A DNA stretch of 64,000 nucleotides. It comes from Rhizobium sp. TH2 (lineage in GTDB: Bacteria; Pseudomonadota; Alphaproteobacteria; Rhizobiales; Rhizobiaceae). Made by a program: the position numbers and the translations under genes. The notes below the pieces were generated by a model that saw only the letters and a program-made list of their open reading frames with translations, ran no database searches and had not been told where the DNA came from. Shown here in pieces: positions 9,253-16,113 of the stretch (position 1 is its first letter; each line of letters starts with the position of its first letter). Location of the stretch: NCBI RefSeq assembly GCF_024707525.1, contig NZ_CP062231.1:2976001-3040000 (forward strand). Reading direction: 5' to 3'.

Positions 9253-10851
9253 TTAGTCGGTGATCGTTGGCCAGGCGGCCTTGTTGGCCTTGATGGCGGC
9301 GACCAGCTTTTCCTCGCCGGTACGGCGAGCGATGCGCTGCCACTGCTTCTCGGTGTCGGCCATTGCCTGTTCCGGCGTCTTGGACTTGGTGAGCGCCGCC
9401 ATCAGGTTCTCGTCGAGCGCATTGTGGAATGCGGTCGCGCCGGGATAGTTGATCGTCGGCACGGTGCGCGCCACATTCTCGCGGACGACGTCCATGTGGT
9501 AGGCGTGATAGGTCTCGCGCACCAGCACATCGGAAAAGTCCGAGAGACGGAACGGGTCGAAATAGCCGCCCGGATTGGCCGTCATCCAGGCATAGATACG
9601 CGCCGAGCCAAGCCATTGCAGCAGGAGATACGCGGCTTCCGGGTTCTTGCTCTGCGAGGAGACCGAAGCCGAAAGATTGAGCCAGAGCACCGTGCGGCGG
9701 ATGAGCTTGCCATCGACCTCATTGCCCGGCGGCAGCATGGAGCCGATCTTGCCTGTGACCTTCGAGCCGGTATTGCCGGCATTGTCGAGGAACTTCGGCA
9801 GGTTGGAGAAGGCACAGGTCATCGCGGCACCCGCACCGGCGAAATTGCCGTACTGCTCCGGCCAGCCCCAGGAGATCGCGTCCGGCGAATGATGCGAGAG
9901 CGAGTCCACGTAATCCTTGGTCGCGGACCAGCCGGCCTCGGAATTGATCAGCGCCTTCCCGTTGTCATCGAACAGGAACTGGTTGGGATTGCCGAGCGAG
10001 GCATAGCGCTGGTACCAGTTGGTATAGCCCCAGCCCTGGTTGCGCAGATCTGTCGAGCCGAACAAGCCCTTGTCCGGACGATGGAAGAAGGCGGCGATTT
10101 CGCCGTGTTCCTTCCAGGTCTTCGGCGGCGCCAGCTCATAGCCGTGCTTATCGGAGAAGGCCTTCTTCTCGGCTTCGTCGTTGAACAGATCCGTGCGGTA
10201 GTTCCAGATCTGGAAGTCGCCGTCGAGCGACACGCCGTAGGTCGATCCATTGTACTGGTTGAGCAGCGATACGCCCTGCGCGCCGTTGACGTAACCCGTC
10301 TCGGGGGCATCCCATTCAGGCTTGTGGGTGACGACGAACTCGTCGAGATTGACGATGCCGCCGGTCTCGGCGAGGTCGCCCAGGCGGTTCCATTCGACGG
10401 CGTAGATGTCGAAGGCACCGGCCTTGGTCGAGATGTCCTGCATCGTCTTGGTGAATTCCTGGCCGTTCGGCACACCGACGATTTCAAGCGTGATTCCGGT
10501 TTCCTTCTCCCAGAGCTCCTTGATCGAAGGCGCGCCCTTGGGGAACGGCTGGGTCAGCTGGCCGATCGAGCCATCGGACAAGCCCAGAACGATCTTGGTA
10601 ACGCCCTTTGCCTTGAAGCTCTTGGCGGCTTCCACCGCCCTGCCCTCGGGCGTATCGGCGCCATATTGATAGCGCTCGGCGCCATCGAAGCCCGTCGGGC
10701 CGCCGATCATGCCTGATGCCAGGGCATCGGCCGCGAATGCGCGACTCGGACGAATGAACTGGGGTGCGATGCCGACGGCAGCCGTCAGGCCGGCCATGCG
10801 GGTAGACGCCGACAGAAATCCACGGCGCGAGACATTGAGATTGAGTGACAT
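9253..10851 (-). CDS. Extracellular solute-binding protein of a sugar/polyol ABC importer, Tat signal
   Basis: A 532-residue periplasmic binding protein of family 1. The N-terminus has a twin-arginine export signal: SRRGFLSAS at residues 8-16, a hydrophobic stretch, then AFA before the mature part. It is longer than typical maltose-type binding proteins (about 400-430 residues) and closer in size to GlpV, the glycerol-binding protein of the rhizobial GlpSTPQV importer, which also uses two ATPases. Glycerol-like, polyol or sugar substrates are all possible. It heads the minus-strand operon that runs to 1936, and a regulated divergent promoter region separates it from the LacI regulator. Confidence 0.9.
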   Translation of the reverse strand: MSLNLNVSRRGFLSASTRMAGLTAAVGIAPQFIRPSRAFAADALASGMIGGPTGFDGAERYQYGADTPEGRAVEAAKSFKAKGVTKIVLGLSDGSIGQLTQPFPKGAPSIKELWEKETGITLEIVGVPNGQEFTKTMQDISTKAGAFDIYAVEWNRLGDLAETGGIVNLDEFVVTHKPEWDAPETGYVNGAQGVSLLNQYNGSTYGVSLDGDFQIWNYRTDLFNDEAEKKAFSDKHGYELAPPKTWKEHGEIAAFFHRPDKGLFGSTDLRNQGWGYTNWYQRYASLGNPNQFLFDDNGKALINSEAGWSATKDYVDSLSHHSPDAISWGWPEQYGNFAGAGAAMTCAFSNLPKFLDNAGNTGSKVTGKIGSMLPPGNEVDGKLIRRTVLWLNLSASVSSQSKNPEAAYLLLQWLGSARIYAWMTANPGGYFDPFRLSDFSDVLVRETYHAYHMDVVRENVARTVPTINYPGATAFHNALDENLMAALTKSKTPEQAMADTEKQWQRIARRTGEEKLVAAIKANKAAWPTITD

Positions 10852-10887
10852 ATTTTCCTCCCTGGCGACCAGACCTCCATCTCGTCG

Positions 10888-10930
10888 TATGATGTATATT
10901 GATTTGTCGATCTATTGATGTCAACATCAT
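10888..10930. promoter_or_regulatory. Divergent promoter region with candidate LacI-family operator boxes
   Basis: The 290-base gap between the divergent binding-protein and regulator genes (10852-11141) is markedly AT-rich. It holds TATGATGTATATTG (box B, from 10889) and the palindrome TGATGTCAACATCA (10916-10929). The minus strand of the latter reads ATGATGTTGAC (10920-10930, box A). Both sequence types recur in front of the oxygenase operon at 12246-12290. The region lies where the regulator could control the transporter operon and itself. No protein-coding frame is evident in the gap. Confidence 0.6.
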
Positions 10931-11141
10931 ATTTGATCAACGTACCTCAATAATTACATCTATCACGATCAAATGCAAAAAACGCAGTGGAATCAAAGCT
11001 TCTATATGAGACAACGCTGATGCTTTTTGATGCAATGCGGGAGGAAATGAGTGCCATGCTGCGCTGCGCGCGTTTTTTAGATTGCAAGTCCCGCCCCGTG
11101 GAATACATCAGTTTCCATCATCTCATGACGAGGGAATCACA

Positions 11142-12146
11142 TTGCGCTCGACTCTGATCGACATCGCCAAGGGGTCAGGGGTCTCGACCGCGACGGTCGA
11201 CCGCGTGCTCAACAACCGCTCGGGTGTCAGCGAGCGCACGCGCACGATGGTGATGGAGACTGCCGCCCGCCTGGGATACTTCGGCAGTTCCGAGGCGACC
11301 GTGGGCAAGATACGGCTCGATTTCGTCCTGCCCGAAGGCACCAACACATTCATCGCCAATCTCAAGGCACAACTCGAACGCCAATGCGCGGCCCAGGATG
11401 GCGTCGAGTTCAATGTGCATTCAGTGGAGGGCTTCAACCCCGCCTCTCTCGCGCAGAAGCTGGCCGAGATCCGACCCATGACACAGGGCGTCGGGCTCGT
11501 CGCGCTCGATCACCCGACTGTACGCGAGGAAATGCGTGCGCTGGCCGACGCCGGCGTCAAGGTTGTGACGCTTGTATCCGATATCCTGCATGTCGCCCGC
11601 ACCGGTTATGTCGGCATCGACAACCGCGCGGCCGGCCGGCTGGGCGGCTATCTGCTGGGTCGTCTGCTGCCGGCAACGCGAAGCAAGATCGCGCTGTTTG
11701 CCGGATCGCTCTCCTATCGCGGCCACGAGGAGCGGGAGATGGGCTTCCGCCACATCATCTCCGAGGAATTTCCGCATCTAGAGATCGTCCAGATGCGCGA
11801 GATCAGGGACGACCGTCAGCGTGCCTATGAAGAAGCCTCCGCACTTCTCGAACGCCAGCCCGACCTCGCCGGCATCTACAATATCGGTGGCGGCAGTTCC
11901 GGGATCGGCCGCGCGCTCAACGAACGCGGCCGGGGCACATCCCTGGTCTTCATCGGCCACGAACTGACCGAGAACTCCAAACCGCTGCTGCTTTCAGGTA
12001 CAATGGATGCCGTTATCGACCAGAATCCGCGAGTCGAGGCGCGCGAGGCGATCTCCTTGCTGGTCAATTCGATCCGGGGCAAGGTCTTCGAATACCATCC
12101 GCCCCGGCTGCAGGTGATCTTCCGGGAGAATATTCCGGAGCATTGA
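11142..12146 (+). CDS. LacI family transcriptional regulator
   Basis: A 334-residue repressor-type protein. The N-terminal LacI helix-turn-helix is TLIDIAKGSGVSTATVDRVLNNR, followed by the hinge helix and a periplasmic-binding-protein-like sugar domain (from about residue 60). The start is a TTG at 11142, chosen because the protein then begins with LRSTLIDIAK exactly as LacI proteins do and GAGGGA lies just upstream. The frame also opens at another TTG at 11082, but the extra residues are not LacI-like. It is divergent from the transporter operon and followed by the oxygenase operon. Both promoters share repeated motifs, so it probably controls both in response to the imported sugar or a catabolite. 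Confidence 0.9.
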   Translation: MRSTLIDIAKGSGVSTATVDRVLNNRSGVSERTRTMVMETAARLGYFGSSEATVGKIRLDFVLPEGTNTFIANLKAQLERQCAAQDGVEFNVHSVEGFNPASLAQKLAEIRPMTQGVGLVALDHPTVREEMRALADAGVKVVTLVSDILHVARTGYVGIDNRAAGRLGGYLLGRLLPATRSKIALFAGSLSYRGHEEREMGFRHIISEEFPHLEIVQMREIRDDRQRAYEEASALLERQPDLAGIYNIGGGSSGIGRALNERGRGTSLVFIGHELTENSKPLLLSGTMDAVIDQNPRVEAREAISLLVNSIRGKVFEYHPPRLQVIFRENIPEH

Positions 12147-12245
12147 TGCGAAATGATGTGAATTGATGCTTGCAAGCGATATCGCATCGCAGAAAGATGA
12201 AATTATGGGCGCTTTTCCACATTTTCGCCCGTTTGGCGCTATAAG

Positions 12246-12290
12246 ATGATGTTGACTTCCTCATTTTGAGACGTCATTATACATCATATC
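12246..12290 (+). promoter_or_regulatory. Promoter region of oxygenase operon with the same operator-like boxes
   Basis: The 227-base gap 12147-12373 contains ATGATGTTGAC at 12246-12256, an 11-base exact match to the minus strand at 10920-10930. CATTATACATCATATC at 12275-12290 has a reverse complement (GATATGATGTATAATG) that matches the 10889 box except for one base in the TATGATGTATAWTG core. Finding both boxes in both promoters supports control by the intervening LacI-family regulator. GGGAGGTC at 12363-12370 is the ribosome site of the next gene. Confidence 0.6.
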
Positions 12291-12373
12291 GCAATGCTCG
12301 CTTGCGCGGGCCGGAGGAGCGCGCGCCCTGGCGAGACCGGACGCAGTCGCCGAATATATACTGGGAGGTCGCA

Positions 12374-13483
12374 ATGGCAATCACGGAAGCAGGCCCGGCA
12401 ACCACGACAAAGCGGGACTACAGCCTCGTGGGCGAAAGCACGCGCAGAGCGATCGAGACCGGACTTGCCTCTGCGGAATGGTATCACACCGATGTTCCCC
12501 GCAAGACCATGAAGGAACTGATGCAGCGTTCCGATGGTCCGGCGATCCGCGATACGATCATCTGGATCGGCGGCCTCATTCTGATGGCGGCCGGCGGCAT
12601 CTATTTCTGGGGTTCCTGGTGGTGCGTGCCCTTCTTCTTCGTCTATGGCGTCCTTTATGGATCGGCGTGCGACTCGCGCTGGCACGAATGCGGCCACGGT
12701 ACGGCCTTCAAGACCCGCTGGATGAATGATGTCGTCTACGAGATCGCCAGCTTCCAGGTCATGCGCAATCCCGTCACCTGGCGGTGGAGCCATGCGCGCC
12801 ACCACACCGACACGATCATCGTCGGCCGCGATGCCGAAATCGCCGTCATGCGGCCGCCTGACCTCCTGCGCGCCGCTCTTGCCTTCATCGGCATTCTCGA
12901 TGCCTGGGGTTCGCTGAGGACGATCGCGCGCAACGCGCTGGGTAATCTCAGCGAGGATGAAAAGAGCTACATCCCCGAGATGGAGCAGGGCAAGGCGATC
13001 ACCGCCGCTCGCTGGCACATGGCGATCTACATCGCCACGATAGCGCTCGCTCTCTACATGTGGTCCTGGCTGCCGCTGATGATTATCGGCCTGCCGCGCC
13101 TTTATGGTTGCTGGCACATGGTGATGACCGGCCTGCTGCAGCATATCGGCCTCGCGGACAATGTCGTGGACCATCGGCTCAATAGCCGCACGGTGTATAT
13201 GAACCCCATCAGCCGGTTCATTTACCTGAACATGAACTATCATGTCGAACACCATATGTTCCCGATGGTGCCCTATTATGCACTGCCAAAGCTGCATGAA
13301 CTGATCAAGCACGATCTGCCAGCGGCAAATCCATCGATCTGGCATGCTTACAAGGAAGCGTGGCCAGTGGTGAAGCGCCAGCTCAGATACGAAGATTTTT
13401 ATCTGAAGCGTGAACTGCCGCCGACGGCGCGGCCGTATAAGGCCGAATTCCACGACTTGCCCGTTGGTGCGGCCGCGGAATAG
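12374..13483 (+). CDS. Fatty-acid-desaturase-like di-iron oxygenase (MocD-like)
   Basis: A 369-residue membrane-bound di-iron enzyme. The three histidine boxes are RWHECGHGT, HARHHTD and NYHVEHH, and hydrophobic stretches lie between residues 55 and 90 and around 215-245. It is followed by a Rieske ferredoxin and a flavin reductase. The same trio (MocD, MocE, MocF) has been proposed to oxidatively demethylate the rhizopine 3-O-methyl-scyllo-inosamine in Rhizobium leguminosarum. Here the electron chain is complete, so the enzyme should hydroxylate or demethylate a small substrate linked to the neighbouring sugar/polyol importer. The ATG at 12374 follows GGGAGGT; the in-frame upstream ATG at 12266 lacks this. 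Confidence 0.85.
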   Translation: MAITEAGPATTTKRDYSLVGESTRRAIETGLASAEWYHTDVPRKTMKELMQRSDGPAIRDTIIWIGGLILMAAGGIYFWGSWWCVPFFFVYGVLYGSACDSRWHECGHGTAFKTRWMNDVVYEIASFQVMRNPVTWRWSHARHHTDTIIVGRDAEIAVMRPPDLLRAALAFIGILDAWGSLRTIARNALGNLSEDEKSYIPEMEQGKAITAARWHMAIYIATIALALYMWSWLPLMIIGLPRLYGCWHMVMTGLLQHIGLADNVVDHRLNSRTVYMNPISRFIYLNMNYHVEHHMFPMVPYYALPKLHELIKHDLPAANPSIWHAYKEAWPVVKRQLRYEDFYLKRELPPTARPYKAEFHDLPVGAAAE

Positions 13484-13542
13484 GTCTGCCAAAGCAATAG
13501 ATACGGGGCGTCGCATCGGCGCCTTCTTTTCCGGAGAATTTC

Positions 13543-13854
13543 ATGACTGACTGGGTAGCCGCCTGCGCGGAAGGCGATATCGACGAAGAAGACGTGATGC
13601 GCTTCGACCATGCCGGACGGACGTTCGCCATCTACCGCTCGCCCGACGACGAATATTTCGCGACCGATGGCCTCTGTACGCATGAGAAGGTCCACCTCGC
13701 CGACGGGCTGGTGATGGACGAGATCATCGAGTGTCCTAAGCACAACGGGCGCTTCAACTACAAGACGGGTGCCGCCAGGGGCGCACCGGTCTGCGTCAAC
13801 CTCGCCACCTATCCGGTGAAGGTCGAGGGCGGCCAGGTCTATATCGGCCTCTAA
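13543..13854 (+). CDS. Rieske-type [2Fe-2S] ferredoxin (MocE-like)
   Basis: A 103-residue soluble electron carrier. The Rieske cluster ligands are seen as CTH near residues 46-48 and CPKH near residues 66-69, about 18 residues apart, as in oxygenase-type Rieske ferredoxins. It should pass electrons from the reductase encoded just downstream to the di-iron oxygenase encoded just upstream. GGAG lies 8 bases before the ATG. The assignment as a MocE-family ferredoxin rests on family resemblance and gene order. Confidence 0.92.
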   Translation: MTDWVAACAEGDIDEEDVMRFDHAGRTFAIYRSPDDEYFATDGLCTHEKVHLADGLVMDEIIECPKHNGRFNYKTGAARGAPVCVNLATYPVKVEGGQVYIGL

Positions 13855-13873
13855 GCAAGCCCGGGAGGGGAGA

Positions 13874-15118
13874 ATGAGCAACGACGCGCAGGACGGCATC
13901 GTCATCATCGGCGCGGGCGAATGTGGCGCGCGCACCGCCCTCGCCCTTCGTGACGAAGGGTTCGCCGGCACGATCACGCTTCTCGGCTCGGAAGCGCATC
14001 TGCCCTACGAGCGGCCGCCGCTTTCCAAGGATGTCTTGACCGGGACCGACAGCCCGACCCTTCGACAGATCGCGTCTCGTGAGCAATTCGAGACATCAGG
14101 CATCACCTTTCTGCCCGGATCCAATGCCGTGGAGATCGATCGCGCCGGAACGCAGGTCCGCCTGTCCGATGGGCAGGCGCTCGGCTACAGCAAGTTGTTG
14201 CTGACAACGGGTGCATCGCCGCGTCGCTTGCCGATGGCGGAGGGTTCGTGCCATTGCGTCTATCTGCGCACCCATGACGACGCAATCGCGATCCGCGCGA
14301 AGCTCGGCAGGGGTGGCCATGTGGCGATCATCGGTGGAGGCTTCATCGGCCTCGAGATCGCGGCATCGGCTCGCAAGCTCGGCTGCGCGGTGACAATCGT
14401 CGAGGGCCTCGAACGGATCCTCATGCGCGGCGTGCCGGCGGAAATTGCCCGCGTGATCCATGACGAGCATGAGCGTCAGGGCGCGCGCGTCATCACCGCA
14501 AAGGGCCTTGCATCCATCGAAGACAACGGGGACCGGGCAGTGGTCACCCTGACCGATGGCGAGGTGATCGCAGCAGATCTGGTGGTCGTGGGCATCGGCG
14601 CCGTGCCCAATGTGGCGCTTGCCGAGGCCGCCGGGCTTGAGATCAGCAACGGCATCGCCGTCGACCAGCATCTGCGCACAAGCGACCCGTCGATATATGC
14701 GGCCGGAGACTGCGCCTCATTTCCCGTCGCAGTCTATGGCGGACGACGGGTGCGCCTCGAATCCTGGCGCAACACCCACGACCAGGCAAAGGTCGCGGCC
14801 TCCAATATGATGGGCGGTGATGCGATCATCGATGCCGTGCCGTGGTTCTGGTCGGATCAATATGACCTCGGCCTGCAGGTCGCCGGATTGGCGGACGAAG
14901 GCACGACCACCGTTCGTCGTGACGTCGGCGATGGCGCCTTCATCCTGTTCAGCCTGGCGGATGATGGCCGGCTTGTCGCCGCAAGCGGCATCGGACCCGG
15001 TAACAGTGTCGCACGCGACATTCGCATCGCCGAGATGCTGATCGCAAAACGCGCCCACCCCGATCCGGCGCTGCTTGCCGCATCTGACACCAAACTCAAG
15101 GCGCTTCTCGCCGCATAA
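13874..15118 (+). CDS. FAD-dependent ferredoxin reductase (MocF-like)
   Basis: A 414-residue NAD(P)H-dependent flavoprotein. The FAD-binding motif is GIVIIGAGECGARTALAL at the N-terminus, the NAD(P)H-binding motif is HVAIIGGGFIGLEIAASAR near residue 150, and the second FAD motif is IYAAGDCASFP near residue 275. A C-terminal reductase domain closes the protein. This is the layout of BphA4/putidaredoxin-reductase-type enzymes. It lies 19 bases after the Rieske ferredoxin gene behind GGGAGGGGAG, so it is the electron donor of the three-component oxygenase. Confidence 0.93.
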   Translation: MSNDAQDGIVIIGAGECGARTALALRDEGFAGTITLLGSEAHLPYERPPLSKDVLTGTDSPTLRQIASREQFETSGITFLPGSNAVEIDRAGTQVRLSDGQALGYSKLLLTTGASPRRLPMAEGSCHCVYLRTHDDAIAIRAKLGRGGHVAIIGGGFIGLEIAASARKLGCAVTIVEGLERILMRGVPAEIARVIHDEHERQGARVITAKGLASIEDNGDRAVVTLTDGEVIAADLVVVGIGAVPNVALAEAAGLEISNGIAVDQHLRTSDPSIYAAGDCASFPVAVYGGRRVRLESWRNTHDQAKVAASNMMGGDAIIDAVPWFWSDQYDLGLQVAGLADEGTTTVRRDVGDGAFILFSLADDGRLVAASGIGPGNSVARDIRIAEMLIAKRAHPDPALLAASDTKLKALLAA

Positions 15119-15141
15119 CTGATATCTGGGAGGACAGGACA

Positions 15142-15942
15142 ATGAGAAAGAACAGGCCGACGGTTGCCGATCTGCGCGCCATGAAGGGCAAGAAGCAGCT
15201 GACCATGCTGCGCGTCCTGACCTTGGAAGAGGCCGAAGCTGCCGAGAAGGCCGGCATCGACATCGTCTCCGTGCCGCCGGAACTCTGCCTCGATCCGCGT
15301 TACCGCGAGGTCGCCCCTACCCTCTTCACCATGCCTGGCGAGAATTTTTTCGAGATCGGCACGGGCGACGACTTCGTCCGCTGGGCCTTCAAGATGTACA
15401 AGGGCGGCGCCGACGCCGTCTATTGCTCGGCGAGCTATGCCACGGTGAAGCGCATGGCCGACGAGGCCATTCCGGTGATCGGCCACGTCGGCCTCATCCC
15501 CTCCCGCAAAACCTGGACCGGTGGCTTCAAGGCCGTCGGCAAGACCGCACAATCCGCCCTGGAAATCTGGGACGCCGTCAAGCAACTCGAAAAGGCCGGT
15601 GCTTTTGGTGCCGAGATCGAGGTCGTGCCGGTGGAAGTCGCCGAAGCGATCTCCAAGCGCACCAGCCTGGTCATGCTCTCCATGGGCGCGGGCACCGGCT
15701 GCGACGCGCAATATCTCTTCGCGGAAGACATCCTCGGCACCAATCGCGGCCACATGCCCCGTCATTCCAAGGTCTATCGCAACTTCGCCGCCGAATATGA
15801 CCGGCTGCAGCAGGAACGCATCGCCGCCTTCAAGGAATACGTGGCTGACGTCGAGAGCAACGCCTATCCCGAGGAAAAGCACATCGTCCGCATGGCACCG
15901 GATGAGCTGAAGACGTTCATGGACAAGATCGACCGCGCCTGA
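15142..15942 (+). CDS. PanB-like protein (ketopantoate hydroxymethyltransferase fold) with altered metal site
   Basis: A 266-residue TIM-barrel protein related to 3-methyl-2-oxobutanoate hydroxymethyltransferase. Conserved PanB features are GHVGLIPS, the lysine of GGFKAVGK, EVVPVEVAEAI (holding the Glu181 equivalent of E. coli PanB), MGAG and GHMPRHSKVYRNF. The magnesium aspartates are not: the VGDSLG region (Asp45) reads SVPPELC, and the ADLPF region (Asp84) reads MPGENF. The KIEGG region (Glu114) reads YCSAS. A housekeeping role in pantothenate synthesis is therefore unlikely. It is the last gene of the oxygenase operon, 23 bases after the reductase, so it probably acts on the product of that oxygenase, perhaps as an aldolase or lyase. 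That role is inference. Confidence 0.8.
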   Translation: MRKNRPTVADLRAMKGKKQLTMLRVLTLEEAEAAEKAGIDIVSVPPELCLDPRYREVAPTLFTMPGENFFEIGTGDDFVRWAFKMYKGGADAVYCSASYATVKRMADEAIPVIGHVGLIPSRKTWTGGFKAVGKTAQSALEIWDAVKQLEKAGAFGAEIEVVPVEVAEAISKRTSLVMLSMGAGTGCDAQYLFAEDILGTNRGHMPRHSKVYRNFAAEYDRLQQERIAAFKEYVADVESNAYPEEKHIVRMAPDELKTFMDKIDRA

Positions 15943-16031
15943 CACTCATATGATAGCCTATTATTTAGGCATGCGGCGCGCCAAAGGCACAAAGCGCAGC
16001 TGAGGAAACTTGGAAAATCGTGTCTTCTCAC

Positions 16032-16074
16032 TATTGTATTGATTGGCACGCCGATTGCAGCATTGCATACAATA
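16032..16074. promoter_or_regulatory. Inverted repeat upstream of allophanate hydrolase gene
   Basis: TATTGTAT (16032-16039) and its exact complement ATACAATA (16067-16074) are separated by 27 bases, roughly three helical turns centre to centre. They lie 40-80 bases before the start at 16114. TTGTAT/ATACAA half-sites are typical of GntR-family operators, but no adjacent GntR gene exists here, so the regulator is unknown. The rest of the gap (15943-16113) holds a weak GCCTA/TAGGC hairpin at 15956-15970 that may end the preceding operon. Confidence 0.4.
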
Positions 16075-16113
16075 AGGGGCGGCGCGATAGGCCGCCCAAT
16101 CGGAGACATTGTA

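Noticed and set aside
1931..10851. Identifying the importer as the glycerol system GlpSTPQV
   Set aside because: The two-ATPase design and long binding protein are similar, but no glpD, glpK or GlpR-type (DeoR) regulator is present, and the dehydrogenase/isomerase genes point to a sugar or inositol-like substrate.
15142..15942. Calling the last oxygenase-operon gene a normal panB
   Set aside because: Key metal and acidic residues are missing and no panC or pantothenate gene is near.
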